Below, one piece after another: positions 51,362-60,411 of a DNA stretch of 64,000 nucleotides. The stretch is from assembly GCF_000426725.1 (NCBI RefSeq), contig NZ_KE384561.1, forward strand, positions 1 to 64,000, read 5' to 3'. Position numbers and translations under genes: made by a program. The notes beneath the pieces are model-generated. The model searched no databases. It was not told where the DNA came from and saw only the letters and a program-made list of their open reading frames with translations. Every line of letters begins with the position of its first letter. Within the stretch, counting starts at the first letter, position 1. The DNA is from Sporocytophaga myxococcoides DSM 11118 (GTDB taxonomy: Bacteria; Bacteroidota; Bacteroidia; Cytophagales; Cytophagaceae).

Positions 51362-52237
51362 TTACTTTTTATTTTTATTTGTTTTTATCTGTACAGGTCT
51401 TACAATATAACCTTGCTTTATCATGAGATTCAAAACTCCTTCTTCCCCCGGTAAATGCGCAGCCCCAATACCTACGAACACAGGATATTCATTTATAATA
51501 TCATGAATTCTTTCACTCATTACGTAGTTTCTCTTGGTTAATAGAGACCTGGTGAAATTATCACTCAAATCAAATTTCAGAAAATAATTGTACAGACTGT
51601 CAAGGTCTCCTGTATTATATATTTTAACCAGTTCATCCGCTCCTTCATCCTCTGCCGGAGCTTCAAGAGATTCTATAAGCATCTGGGCTTGCTCTGCAAG
51701 TGGAATTTCATCCAGAGCTGCAATTTGCTCTGAAGGACTTTCAATACCTAACAAAACCATTTGCTTTTCCTTGGCAAGGTCCTGAAAATATTCATCCAGA
51801 ATTTTACCTCTACCTTTTTTAAAGGAGCTTTCAGAAATCAGGGAAGCTGTAAATACAGGCTTAACCCTATTGATAAGACCAGCAAAGACGCCTAAGCTTT
51901 TTCTAGCTTTTCGTTTTACCAGCTTATATTTTTTTTTGCCGATGAGCATTTTAAGGGTAGTATCCCCAGGCATAAAAATCTGTGAGGCCAACTCACTTTT
52001 ATTAACTTTATCAAGTACAATTTCGCCAGCAAAGGCTTTACACTTGTTAAAGCAAATCATTAAAGAGTCTCCGAAATCATATACCCTTTCGTCCTCCACA
52101 TGCATAGTTCCATAGATATAGGAAACATTTTTATTATCAGGACTTTTCACTTCCCACAATAATGATGACTGAGCTTTCAGAATACCTGAAAGACAGATCA
52201 ATAAAAGAAATAATGTGGTTCTGATTTTATTGGACAT
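51362..52237 (-). CDS. TraB/GumN-family protein
   Basis: I start it at ATG 52235-52237 (MSNKIRTTLFLLLICLSGILKA, signal peptide); an earlier in-frame start adds 17 residues. The mature ~270 aa contains the TraB/GumN motifs YIYGTMHVED and VFVGIGAAHLPGEEGVLNLM. The two His/Glu motifs resemble the metal-binding residues of the Tiki/TraB fold, whose members are membrane-linked or periplasmic proteases or are of unknown function. Co-directional with tex (21-bp gap), so they may be co-transcribed, and divergent from 52386-52742. Confidence 0.85.
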   Translation of the reverse strand: MSNKIRTTLFLLLICLSGILKAQSSLLWEVKSPDNKNVSYIYGTMHVEDERVYDFGDSLMICFNKCKAFAGEIVLDKVNKSELASQIFMPGDTTLKMLIGKKKYKLVKRKARKSLGVFAGLINRVKPVFTASLISESSFKKGRGKILDEYFQDLAKEKQMVLLGIESPSEQIAALDEIPLAEQAQMLIESLEAPAEDEGADELVKIYNTGDLDSLYNYFLKFDLSDNFTRSLLTKRNYVMSERIHDIINEYPVFVGIGAAHLPGEEGVLNLMIKQGYIVRPVQIKTNKNKK

Positions 52238-52385
52238 AATACCTGATAAGTTGACAAATGTACTAATTGCAAAAAAGAATTTACTCACATACCCGATTTC
52301 TTTTTTTCAATCTTTAAGGAAACTTTTTAACAAAATCTTTAAAAAAGAAGTTGATTTTTTAGTGGGAAGAAATTTAAGAAGGCGT

Positions 52386-52742
52386 ATGAAAAATTTGTTT
52401 TTTTTATTAGTAATGTTGCTGGCTTGGCTTAGCCGACCAGCAAGTGCCCAAAATAAAACACAGATTAAGCATTCGAAAGCTGTGAGTAAATCCACCAGAC
52501 CTAATTCCGAAGAGAAAATTAGTCGGGCCGACAGAATATCTGCCAGGAACAGAGACGAAAGGATCAGTACTCAATACAACAAACGAATGCTGAAAATCAA
52601 ACACAACAAAAAGAATTTTGGCAATGGAGGTAGTAAAAAATACTTTAGTACCAAGAAAACCAAATTCAGCAGATCCAAAGTCAAAAGAAACTCGTCCGCA
52701 TCTTCTGGAGATAACAAAAGGCGAAGATCAGGTTGGTATTAA
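52386..52742 (+). CDS. Secreted, very basic small protein (118 aa)
   Basis: From ATG 52386: MKNLFFLLVMLLAWLSRPASAQ is a clear signal peptide. The mature ~95 residues are dominated by Lys, Arg, Ser and Asn (NNKKNFGNGG..., RSKVKRNSSASSGDNKRRR), strongly positive. An earlier in-frame start would add 57 residues lacking this signal, so it is rejected. It is followed by a terminator and then a second protein of similar character (52837-53172). Polyanion or polysaccharide binding is a guess. Confidence 0.65.
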   Translation: MKNLFFLLVMLLAWLSRPASAQNKTQIKHSKAVSKSTRPNSEEKISRADRISARNRDERISTQYNKRMLKIKHNKKNFGNGGSKKYFSTKKTKFSRSKVKRNSSASSGDNKRRRSGWY

Positions 52743-52789
52743 TTAAAGTGTTGGTTATTGTAAAAAAAGTTTAAATTTGGGTAAATAAT

Positions 52790-52826
52790 AAATGGCAGAA
52801 ATCTAAATTCTGCCATTTTCGTTTTT
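52790..52826 (+). terminator. Intrinsic terminator of 52386-52742
   Basis: Arms AAATGGCAGAA / TTCTGCCATTT with a 7-base loop, then TCGTTTTT. Confidence 0.75.
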
Positions 52827-52836
52827 ACTTCTTAAT

Positions 52837-53172
52837 ATGAGCCTAAAAAAAATTTTCATTATAGCTACTTTTATTTTTGCAGGGATTCTGTTTTTAAGCG
52901 GCACAGCACAAGCTCAGGACGACAATAATGGCTCCAAGAGAAAAAAAGGAAATTCTCAGAAAGATCTTGATGCTGCTAATTCAGATGTGGAAAAAGACAG
53001 GATGACCAAGGAGCAAAAGTCCTATCTGAAAGAACAGAAAAAAGCGCAGAACAAGAAGAAAAAAGAGCAGGAAAAGACCAGAAAAAGAGCTGACAAAATA
53101 GCCAGAAAACGGTTGAATAAAGCAAAGGGAAAAACTTCTAACAAGAAGAAAAGATATGTTAAAACTCATTAA
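52837..53172 (+). CDS. Secreted, very basic small protein (111 aa)
   Basis: Signal peptide at residues 1-26 (FAGILFLSGTAQAQ), then a Lys-rich (about one third Lys/Arg) helical region with KEQKKAQNKKKKEQEKTRKR, possibly one long charged helix. It resembles the neighbour 52386-52742 in architecture (signal plus cationic tail) but not in sequence. Own terminator follows. Function unknown. Confidence 0.65.
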   Translation: MSLKKIFIIATFIFAGILFLSGTAQAQDDNNGSKRKKGNSQKDLDAANSDVEKDRMTKEQKSYLKEQKKAQNKKKKEQEKTRKRADKIARKRLNKAKGKTSNKKKRYVKTH

Positions 53173-53174
53173 AT

Positions 53175-53213
53175 AAAGGTGGCCGACTAAAATAAAGACG
53201 GCCATCTTTATTT
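53175..53213. terminator. Bidirectional terminator
   Basis: Arms AAAGGTGGCCG / CGGCCATCTTT (one G-U pair) between convergent genes 52837-53172 and 53224-53739, with a T-rich 3' side on the plus strand. Confidence 0.7.
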
Positions 53214-53223
53214 TAAGGAAATA

Positions 53224-53739
53224 CTAATCTTCCGTTTCTGTTCCGAAAACCAGTTTGGGATAAATAAACCAGTTTAATTTACCCAACTCCCCACTCACCT
53301 CTTCCCAGCTGTCAATATTTAAAGAAATTTCCAAAACCCCTGAAGTAGGGATATTACCAATCACTTCTTTAGTCAGATATTCAGCAAAATAGGTTAATGA
53401 AGGATTATGACCAAAAATCATAATCTTATTATTTTCAGAACTAACCCTACTGATTACCGCCATTAAATTTCTGACAGAGGCCTCATAAAGTTCTTCATCA
53501 AAAGCAATTTTATCCAAATCATATTGAAGTTGCTCAGCCATTAATTCGGCAGTATTTTTAGCTCTTACAGCCGGACTGGATAAAATTAGGTCCGGAAGTA
53601 CCTGCATTTCATGCAGTTTCCTCCCCATCTTAGGCGCGTCTGTCAAACCTCTGGTATTAAGCTCTCTTTCAAAATCTTTTTGTCCCGGTATTGACCAATC
53701 CGACTTCGCATGCCTGGCGAGGTATAGTATCTTACTCAT
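53224..53739 (-). CDS. SixA-type histidine phosphatase family protein
   Basis: A 171-aa protein from ATG 53737-53739 (MSKILYLARHAKSDW); an upstream in-frame ATG would add 19 residues with no family match. It has the phosphoglycerate-mutase-like RHG/RHA motif (LARHAKSDW, catalytic His), the acid/base segment ending SSPAVRAKNTAE and the second His in FGHNPSLTYF. E. coli SixA dephosphorylates a phosphohistidine on an Hpt-type protein; whether this homologue does so is unknown. It lies opposite the topA gene. Confidence 0.85.
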   Translation of the reverse strand: MSKILYLARHAKSDWSIPGQKDFERELNTRGLTDAPKMGRKLHEMQVLPDLILSSPAVRAKNTAELMAEQLQYDLDKIAFDEELYEASVRNLMAVISRVSSENNKIMIFGHNPSLTYFAEYLTKEVIGNIPTSGVLEISLNIDSWEEVSGELGKLNWFIYPKLVFGTETED

Positions 53740-53901
53740 AATCAATGGATAAATTAAAATATAACCCTTTAAAAATATATAACACCGAAAGTACAAATTT
53801 ATCTGAATATGGCACTAAAAATTTTTGCAAAGTGTTTTTTTAAAAATTTTTAATCATCTTTGGCCCAAATTTGCTTTTGATTTAAAGTCATAATTAGTTC
53901 A

Positions 53902-56337
53902 ATGTCAAAAAATTTAGTTATTGTTGAGTCGCCTGCGAAGGCTAAAACCATAGAAGGATACCTGGGAAAGGATTTTCTGGTAACGTCAAGTTACGGTCAC
54001 GTGAGAGACCTTCCAAAGGGAGATAAGGCGATCGATATAAAGAATGGCTTTAAGCCGACATATGAAATCTCTGATGACAAAAGGGATGTTGTTTCACAAC
54101 TAAAAAAACTTGCGAAGGAGGCCGAAATGGTTTGGTTAGCGACCGACGATGACCGCGAGGGTGAAGCTATTTCCTGGCACTTAAAGGAGGCTTTAAATTT
54201 AAATGAAAAAAATACCCGGAGAATTGTATTCAGAGAAATCACTAAAAATGCGATCCTGAACGCAATTCAAACTCCAAGAGGTATAGATCTTGACTTGGTA
54301 AATGCTCAGCAGGCACGTCGTATTCTCGACAGACTGGTTGGTTTTGAGATTTCTCCTATTTTATGGAAAAAAATAAAAACCGGTCTTTCTGCAGGTAGAG
54401 TGCAGTCTGTTGCGGTAAGATTAGTGGTAGAAAGAGAACGTGAAGTTGAAAAATTCAATACTAAAGCTGCATTTAAGGTTTCTGCCGAATTTATCGTAGA
54501 TAAAGGTAAAATTCTGAAAGCAGAACTTGGGGAGCGCTTCAGTTCTGAAGAGGATGCGATGGCTTTTTTAACCAAAGTGATTGGTGCTGAATTCAGCATT
54601 AAAAACCTGGAAAAGAAGCCTGCTAAAAAATCTCCTGCTCCTCCTTTTACAACATCAACTCTTCAACAGGAAGCCAGCAGAAAACTAGGGTTTTCTGTCG
54701 CTCAAACAATGACTTTGGCTCAAAGACTTTATGAATCAGGAAAGATCTCTTATATGAGAACTGATTCTGTAAGTCTTTCTCAGGACGCTCTGAATGCTGC
54801 AGAAAAAGAAATTACCAAAAGCTACGGACCTGAGTTTGTTAATATAAGACAATACCAGACCAAATCAGAAAGTGCACAGGAAGCTCACGAAGCAATAAGG
54901 CCTACTGATTTTTCCAAAAGTCAGGCAGGAGAAGAAAGAAATGAGCAACGATTGTACGAACTGATCTGGAAAAGAGCCATAGCTTCTCAGATGGCAGAAG
55001 CTCAGATTGAGAAAACTGTGGCTACCATTGCTATTTCAACAGTACCTCAAACATTAACTGCAACTGGTGAGGTAATCAAATTTGAAGGTTTCCTTAAAGT
55101 TTACATTGAGTCTTCTGACGATGAAGAATCTGAAGAAGAAAATAGCAGCATGCTCCCTCCTCTCACTGTTGGGCAAAAGCTTAACCTTGATGAGATGAAA
55201 GCTGTGGAAAGATTCTCAAGACCACCTTCTAGATATACAGAAGCTAGCCTTGTTAAAAAACTGGAGGAAATGGGAATCGGTCGTCCTTCGACTTATGCTC
55301 CAACAATCTCTACTATTCAAAAGAGAGGTTATGTGATTAAAGAAAACAGAGACGGGAAAGAGAGAAAATACAGAGAACTGTCTCTTAAAAATAATACAAT
55401 AAATAAAAAGGAAAGAACCGAGATCACCGGACAAGAGAAAGCAAAACTATTCCCAACAGATATGGGAATGATTGTAACTGATTTCCTTGTACAGTATTTC
55501 CCGAATATTACAGACTACTCTTTCACAGCTACAGTTGAAAAAGAGTTTGATGAAATAGCATCAGGTTTAAAGAAGTGGGAAAAAATGCTGGAGACTTTTT
55601 ATGGTTCATTCCATCAAAAAGTAGAATCTACGGAAGCTATCGACAGATCTGTAGTTCAGACATCCAAAGAACTGGGCTTACATCCAGCTACAGGTGAAAA
55701 AGTAATAGCTAGACTTGGTCGTTTCGGCCCTATAGTTCAGATTGGTGAAGCTGATGAAACAACAGGGAAAAAACCTCAATATGCGAGCTTAAGAAAAGGG
55801 CAGCTTATTGAAACTTTAAATCTTGAAGATGCACTTGAACTTTTCAAGCTTCCTAGAGAGACTGGTTTCTTTGAGGAAAAGACCATGACAGTAGCTATAG
55901 GAAGGTTTGGACCATATATTAAGCACGATAACAAATTTTATTCTCTGGGAAAAGAGGATGACCCTTTGGACATAACAGAAGAACGTTGTGTTGAACTGAT
56001 CCTTAATAAACGTAAAGCAGATGCTGAAAAGCTTATCAAGGAGTTTCCCGAAAACGAAGAGGTAAAAGTACTTAATGGCCGTTGGGGACCATATATCGCT
56101 GTAGGCAAGAAAAATGTAAAAATTCCGAAAGACCGCGAACCCCAGAGCATAACCCTCGCTGAAGCACTTGAATGGGCAGAAAGCGTTCCGGAAAAGAAAA
56201 GTAGATTCGCAAGAAAAACTGCTTCTGAACCTGCAGCGAAGAAAACCGCTGCTAAAAAAGCCACAGCTAAAAAAGCAGCAGTAAAGAAAACCGCAGCTAA
56301 AAAGACCGCAGCTAAAAAAGCAGCGAAGAAAAAATAA
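53902..56337 (+). CDS. topA: DNA topoisomerase I
   Basis: An 811-aa type IA topoisomerase that relaxes negative supercoils. TOPRIM domain at the N-terminus (VIVESPAKAKTIEGYLG; TDDDREGEAISWHLKEAL), catalytic Tyr in KISYMRTDSVSL, and the core IGRPSTYAPTISTI segment. Instead of zinc ribbons, the C-terminus has three repeats (GRFGPIVQIG, GRFGPYIKHDNKFYSL, GRWGPYIAVGKKNVKIPKD), as in Bacteroidota and Actinobacteria, followed by a Lys/Ala-rich tail (AAKKTAAKKATAKKAA) like histone H1 or mycobacterial TopA tails, which can aid DNA binding. Well conserved. Confidence 0.95.
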   Translation: MSKNLVIVESPAKAKTIEGYLGKDFLVTSSYGHVRDLPKGDKAIDIKNGFKPTYEISDDKRDVVSQLKKLAKEAEMVWLATDDDREGEAISWHLKEALNLNEKNTRRIVFREITKNAILNAIQTPRGIDLDLVNAQQARRILDRLVGFEISPILWKKIKTGLSAGRVQSVAVRLVVEREREVEKFNTKAAFKVSAEFIVDKGKILKAELGERFSSEEDAMAFLTKVIGAEFSIKNLEKKPAKKSPAPPFTTSTLQQEASRKLGFSVAQTMTLAQRLYESGKISYMRTDSVSLSQDALNAAEKEITKSYGPEFVNIRQYQTKSESAQEAHEAIRPTDFSKSQAGEERNEQRLYELIWKRAIASQMAEAQIEKTVATIAISTVPQTLTATGEVIKFEGFLKVYIESSDDEESEEENSSMLPPLTVGQKLNLDEMKAVERFSRPPSRYTEASLVKKLEEMGIGRPSTYAPTISTIQKRGYVIKENRDGKERKYRELSLKNNTINKKERTEITGQEKAKLFPTDMGMIVTDFLVQYFPNITDYSFTATVEKEFDEIASGLKKWEKMLETFYGSFHQKVESTEAIDRSVVQTSKELGLHPATGEKVIARLGRFGPIVQIGEADETTGKKPQYASLRKGQLIETLNLEDALELFKLPRETGFFEEKTMTVAIGRFGPYIKHDNKFYSLGKEDDPLDITEERCVELILNKRKADAEKLIKEFPENEEVKVLNGRWGPYIAVGKKNVKIPKDREPQSITLAEALEWAESVPEKKSRFARKTASEPAAKKTAAKKATAKKAAVKKTAAKKTAAKKAAKKK

Positions 56338-56423
56338 TAAGAAGGTCCATGCAGAAAAACATGGATCTTTTTTTTCTCGTTTATGTCTGTATTTTTATTC
56401 TTAGACAGAAAACAAGCAATCCG

Positions 56424-57107
56424 ATGAAAAAAATTGTAGTGCTAACCGGAGCAGGAGTTTCAGCAGAAAGCGGTATATCTACTTTCAGAGATGCTGGTGG
56501 ATTATGGGAAGGACATGATATTATGGAAGTAGCCTCTCCTGAAGGATGGAAAAAGAATCCAGCTCTTGTGCTAGAGTTCTACAACCTCAGACGTAAAGCT
56601 GCACTGGATGCCAAGCCCAATGCCGGACATCTTGGGCTTGTGGCTTTGGAGGAAAAATACGATGTCACTATTGTAACACAGAACGTAGATAACCTGCACG
56701 AGAAAGCCGGTTCTTCAAAAATAATACACTTGCATGGAGAGCTCTTTAAATGCCGCAGTTCACTATATGAAAACCTGGTTTATGATATGGATGGATGGGA
56801 ATTGAAGCTCGGCGAAAAATGTCCCCATGGCTCTCAATTGAGACCGCATATTGTTTGGTTCGGAGAAATGGTACCAATGATGGACAAAGCTATGAAGCTG
56901 GCAATGAAAGCAGATATTTTTATCGTAGTCGGAACTTCTCTTCAGGTATACCCTGCTGCAGGCCTTCTTGATTATGTCAGAGAAGATGTTCCTGTTTATG
57001 TAATTGATCCGAATATGCCTGCAGTGAGAAAACGGCCCAATCTTCATCTCATAGAAGAAAAAGCAAGCACAGGGGTAGAAAAGATTGTAGAAATACTAAT
57101 GGCTTAA
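56424..57107 (+). CDS. cobB: CobB-type sirtuin (NAD-dependent protein deacylase)
   Basis: A 227-aa protein from ATG 56424; an upstream in-frame ATG (56349) would add 25 residues. It has the NAD-binding GAGVSAESGISTFRDAGG, TQNVDNLHEKAG and catalytic His104 in IHLHGEL. Tyr53 and Arg56 in FYNLRRK match the Tyr/Arg pair that lets CobB and SIRT5 remove succinyl or malonyl groups as well as acetyl. Only two cysteines (FKC and KCPHG) remain near the usual zinc site, so zinc binding may be partial. It starts 86 bp after topA and converges with 57104-57562, overlapping by 4 bp. Confidence 0.85.
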   Translation: MKKIVVLTGAGVSAESGISTFRDAGGLWEGHDIMEVASPEGWKKNPALVLEFYNLRRKAALDAKPNAGHLGLVALEEKYDVTIVTQNVDNLHEKAGSSKIIHLHGELFKCRSSLYENLVYDMDGWELKLGEKCPHGSQLRPHIVWFGEMVPMMDKAMKLAMKADIFIVVGTSLQVYPAAGLLDYVREDVPVYVIDPNMPAVRKRPNLHLIEEKASTGVEKIVEILMA

Positions 57108-57562
57108 TATCTAATCTCTCCATTCTTCTCCGGAAGCATCTTAGCAACAATGGTTAGTCTGTTCCAGGCATTAATTGTGATGATAGCCATAATGATCTGA
57201 GAGAAATAATGCTCATCAAAAAAATTCATTGCTTTGGCATACACCTCATCCGAAACATGGTTTTCTTTGATTAGTGTTACCTCTTCTACCAAAAACAATA
57301 CAGATCTTTCATCCTCTGTATATAAGTTCGAAGTCTTCCAAGCTGTGAGTCCATAAATTCTTTCTTCTGCTTCCCCTGACCGGCGGGCTTCTCCAGAATA
57401 TTTGTGAATGCTGTATGAACAACCGTTGATTTGAGAAACTCTTATTTTGATAAGGTTTTTATGGTTATTGGCTAAATCGGAACATTTAAGATACTCATCC
57501 AGAACGTTAAGCGCCTGTATTGCTTCCGGCGCAACTTTCCCTATATTTAACCTGAAACTCAT
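57104..57562 (-). CDS. Carboxymuconolactone decarboxylase-family (AhpD-like) protein lacking the second Cys
   Basis: A 152-aa helical protein with the CMD/AhpD family core (IKIRVSQINGCSYSIHKYSGEARRSGEAEERIYGLTAW). AhpD-type redox members have C-x-x-C followed by His; here Cys48 is followed by Ser51 (C-S-Y-S), so the dithiol is missing while His53 is near. Peroxidase-type redox cycling is unlikely, although other CMD members work without the motif. It overlaps the sirtuin gene by 4 bp at the 3' end. Confidence 0.75.
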   Translation of the reverse strand: MSFRLNIGKVAPEAIQALNVLDEYLKCSDLANNHKNLIKIRVSQINGCSYSIHKYSGEARRSGEAEERIYGLTAWKTSNLYTEDERSVLFLVEEVTLIKENHVSDEVYAKAMNFFDEHYFSQIIMAIITINAWNRLTIVAKMLPEKNGEIRY

Positions 57563-57706
57563 TTTGGTTTATTTTAATAGAATAAAGAATCCCGTTAAAC
57601 CAATAAAGCTTAATTGTAAAAAAATGTTTATAAAAACAGGCTTACAGACGACCTGATTTTCATTAATAAAAATTGACTATAAAATCATATTTTTAAATAG
57701 AGCACT

Positions 57707-59128
57707 ATGGATTCACTCATTTATAAAAGCGTTGAGAAGGAAACACCGAACAGTAATCTAACTGTAGAAGGACAAATACCTGAATGGCTTTCAGGTGACC
57801 TTATCAGAAACGGTCCAGCTAAATTTGAAGTTGGTGAGTATAAGCTGAACCACTGGTTTGACGGGTATTCAATGATTCATAAATTTTCAATTCAAGATGG
57901 AAAAGTATATTATAAAAGTAAGTTTCTTCAATCCAAAGACTATATAAAAAGTACCTCAGCCAATTATATAAAAAACAGAAGTTGGGGCACAGTTGCTGAT
58001 CCTTGTGCATCTATATTCAATAAATTTTTCAGTGCTTTCACCAAACCCGAAGCATCCAATGCAAGTGTCAGCATTTTAAAAAATGGAAATAGAATAGCTG
58101 CTGTATCAGACTTCTCTTCAATGGTTGAATTTGATTTTAATACACTTGAAACTAAAGGAGATATTAAATTTTCTGATCAGTTCGGAAACGATTATATGTT
58201 TAGTGCCGCACATAGTTGTTACGATCCTGAAACCAAAGAAATCTTTAACTGCTTAGGAAAGCCGGGCCCCAAAGGGAATTTCTCATTTGTAAAAATTTCA
58301 GAATCTACATTTGAAAGAAAACCTTTCGGATCCTTGTCTGCTCCTAAGCATACTTATTTTCACAGTTATGCATTAACTAAAAATTATTTTATATTCATTG
58401 AACAACCTCTTGAGCTCAACATCTGGCAATTGATGTTCAGCAGATTCCTTAATAGGCCTTATGAAGCCTGCTATCATTGGAAACCAGAACATGGAACAAA
58501 ATTCCATCTTGTAAGTCGTTTGAACGGAAAAGTTAAAACCTTCAAATCTGCTCCCTTCTTTTTCTTCCATACTGTAAATGCTTTTGAAGAAGATAATGAA
58601 GTATTAATTGATTTGTGTCTGTACAAAGATCCTTCTGTAATTAAAGATCTTTATTTAGATAAGCTCAAACAAAACGGATTAAAAAAAGAAAGTATGAGTT
58701 TACTATACAGGACAAAAATAAACTTAGAAACTAAAACCGTTGACCTTATCCAACTTTCTGATGTTTCTTTGGACCTGCCTTCTTTCAATATGACAAGAGC
58801 GTGCAAATCTTATAATTATGTCTATGGACTTGGTTTAAGGGAAACTCAAGACATCGAAGTGAACAACCAGCTAGTAAAGGTAGATGTCCGTTCAGGAGAT
58901 TTAAAGGTTTGGTATCACAAAGGCATGTATCCTTCTGAACCTTTGTTTGTAGGAGCTCCAGGAGGTTTATTAGAAGATGATGGTATAATTTTATCTGTGG
59001 TGCTTGATATCCAAAAGCAATCTTCTTTTCTTTTGCTATTAAATGCAAGTGATTTTACTGAAATTGCAAGAGCATATTCTCCAGTGTATTTGCCCATAGG
59101 CCTGCATGGAATGTTTTATCAAAAGTAA
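57707..59128 (+). CDS. Carotenoid cleavage oxygenase (RPE65/CCD family)
   Basis: A 473-aa seven-bladed propeller enzyme. The four iron-binding histidines are identifiable: His169 (SAAHSCYD), His219 (TYFHSYAL), His288 (FFFHTVNAF) and His467 (GLHGMFY). N-terminal LSGDLIRNGPAKFEVGEYK and HWFDGYSMIHKF match the family. It should cleave carotenoid or apocarotenoid double bonds to aldehydes (retinal if central cleavage). No TM region. It is the first of a co-directional run with a cyclase (29-bp gap) and a Rid protein (27-bp gap). Confidence 0.88.
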   Translation: MDSLIYKSVEKETPNSNLTVEGQIPEWLSGDLIRNGPAKFEVGEYKLNHWFDGYSMIHKFSIQDGKVYYKSKFLQSKDYIKSTSANYIKNRSWGTVADPCASIFNKFFSAFTKPEASNASVSILKNGNRIAAVSDFSSMVEFDFNTLETKGDIKFSDQFGNDYMFSAAHSCYDPETKEIFNCLGKPGPKGNFSFVKISESTFERKPFGSLSAPKHTYFHSYALTKNYFIFIEQPLELNIWQLMFSRFLNRPYEACYHWKPEHGTKFHLVSRLNGKVKTFKSAPFFFFHTVNAFEEDNEVLIDLCLYKDPSVIKDLYLDKLKQNGLKKESMSLLYRTKINLETKTVDLIQLSDVSLDLPSFNMTRACKSYNYVYGLGLRETQDIEVNNQLVKVDVRSGDLKVWYHKGMYPSEPLFVGAPGGLLEDDGIILSVVLDIQKQSSFLLLLNASDFTEIARAYSPVYLPIGLHGMFYQK

Positions 59129-59157
59129 AAAGTATACCCCTTAATTTTAACCATAAA

Positions 59158-59925
59158 ATGTTACGCATAGTAGATCTCTCCAAAACCATTGAATACAACA
59201 AAAAGGACCCTTGGTTTATGAGGATAAAAATTAAAAATAAACCTCATAATAAAAGTAAGTTTCTTATCCGTTTTTTTGTTGGCCTTCCTGCCCGATTATT
59301 CCCTTCAAAGTTTAGAGGATGGGCAGATGATAAAATCATTGGAATGGGCGTACATTCAACCACTCATATTGATGCGCCATGGCACTATTCAGAAATGGTG
59401 AATGGAAAAAAGGCAAAGACCATCGATGAAATTCCTTTAGAATGGCTTTATGGTGAAGGAATTGTTATAGATATGAGTCACAAAGCAGACTTTGATATTA
59501 TAACAGTCGATGACATTCAAGCAGACCTTATGAAGTCTGGGGCAGAAATATCTCCTGGTAAAATAGTTCTTATCAAAACCGGTCGTTCAAATATTCAGGG
59601 AGAAGACTATGTAAATAAAGGGACAGGTATGAGTAAAGAAGCCACCGAATGGCTTATTGAAAGAGGAATAAAAGTGATGGGAATAGATCAGTGGGGCTTT
59701 GATCTTCCTCTAAGATATATGGCAGCCAAAGCCAAAGAAACCTCTGATCCTGAACTCTTCTGGCAGGCCCATCTTGTAGGACAAAAATATGAATATCTGC
59801 ATATGGAACAGTTGGTAAATTTAGAGGCACTTCCTCCTTCAGGATTTAAAGTTGCTGTCTTTCCCTTAAAGATAAAGGGTGCTTCAGCTGCTCCAGCAAG
59901 GGTTGTTGCTATTTTTGATAATTAA
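59158..59925 (+). CDS. Cyclase-family (kynurenine-formamidase-like) hydrolase
   Basis: A 255-aa metal-dependent hydrolase of the cyclase/KynB family. The signature H-x-G-T-H-x-D-x-P-x-H is present as GMGVHSTTHIDAPWHYSEM (first Gly replaced by Thr). Two Tyr and Trp-rich segments follow. Such enzymes act on N-formylkynurenine, isatin or other amides and lactones. In this position, between a carotenoid oxygenase and a Rid protein, the substrate is unclear; it may process an oxygenase product (inferred). Confidence 0.8.
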   Translation: MLRIVDLSKTIEYNKKDPWFMRIKIKNKPHNKSKFLIRFFVGLPARLFPSKFRGWADDKIIGMGVHSTTHIDAPWHYSEMVNGKKAKTIDEIPLEWLYGEGIVIDMSHKADFDIITVDDIQADLMKSGAEISPGKIVLIKTGRSNIQGEDYVNKGTGMSKEATEWLIERGIKVMGIDQWGFDLPLRYMAAKAKETSDPELFWQAHLVGQKYEYLHMEQLVNLEALPPSGFKVAVFPLKIKGASAAPARVVAIFDN

Positions 59926-59952
59926 TGCACAATTTTTATAAAGAATTAACTA

Positions 59953-60339
59953 ATGAAAAGAGAAATTTTAAAATCCGGAACACCATGGGAAGACATTGTA
60001 GGATATTCCAGGGCTATAAAAATAGGTAATGTGATAGAAGTTGCAGGTACGACCGCAATGGATGGAGACCAAGTATTTGGCAAAGGAAATGCTTATGAGC
60101 AAGCTTATTTTATTTTTTCAAAAATTGAAAAATGCCTCACTCATTTCGGAAGTAGTATGAAAGATGTGGTAAGAACAAAGATGTATGTTACGGATATAAG
60201 TCAATGGGAAGAAATAGGAAAAGCACATGGTCAGTTTTTTATTGGAATAAATCCAGTTGCTACAATGGTAGAAGTAAACCGCCTCATATCTCCTGATCTT
60301 CTGGTAGAAATAGAAGTTACTGCAATTGTCCCTAATTAA
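59953..60339 (+). CDS. Rid-family protein lacking the conserved substrate Arg
   Basis: A 128-aa protein of the RidA/YjgF fold (KSGTPWEDIVGYSRAIKIGN; VVRTKMYVTDISQW; VEIEVTAIVPN). In archetypal RidA the arginine in PARSCVEV (Arg105 in E. coli) binds the enamine/imine carboxylate. Here the aligned block is PVATMVEV, with Ala103 in that place. It therefore probably does not hydrolyse 2-aminoacrylate and belongs to an Arg-less Rid subgroup, often found in specific catabolic operons. It is third in the run after the oxygenase and cyclase. Confidence 0.85.
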   Translation: MKREILKSGTPWEDIVGYSRAIKIGNVIEVAGTTAMDGDQVFGKGNAYEQAYFIFSKIEKCLTHFGSSMKDVVRTKMYVTDISQWEEIGKAHGQFFIGINPVATMVEVNRLISPDLLVEIEVTAIVPN

Positions 60340-60411
60340 GACTTATATTTTTTGGTTGATGTCTAAACAAAATTTAAAGCAGTTGGCTTTTTATTTTATT
60401 AAGAACATGCT

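Noticed and set aside
56226-56334. Tandem repeat at the topA 3' end
   Set aside because: It encodes the Lys/Ala-rich tail of topoisomerase I and is expected for this family type.
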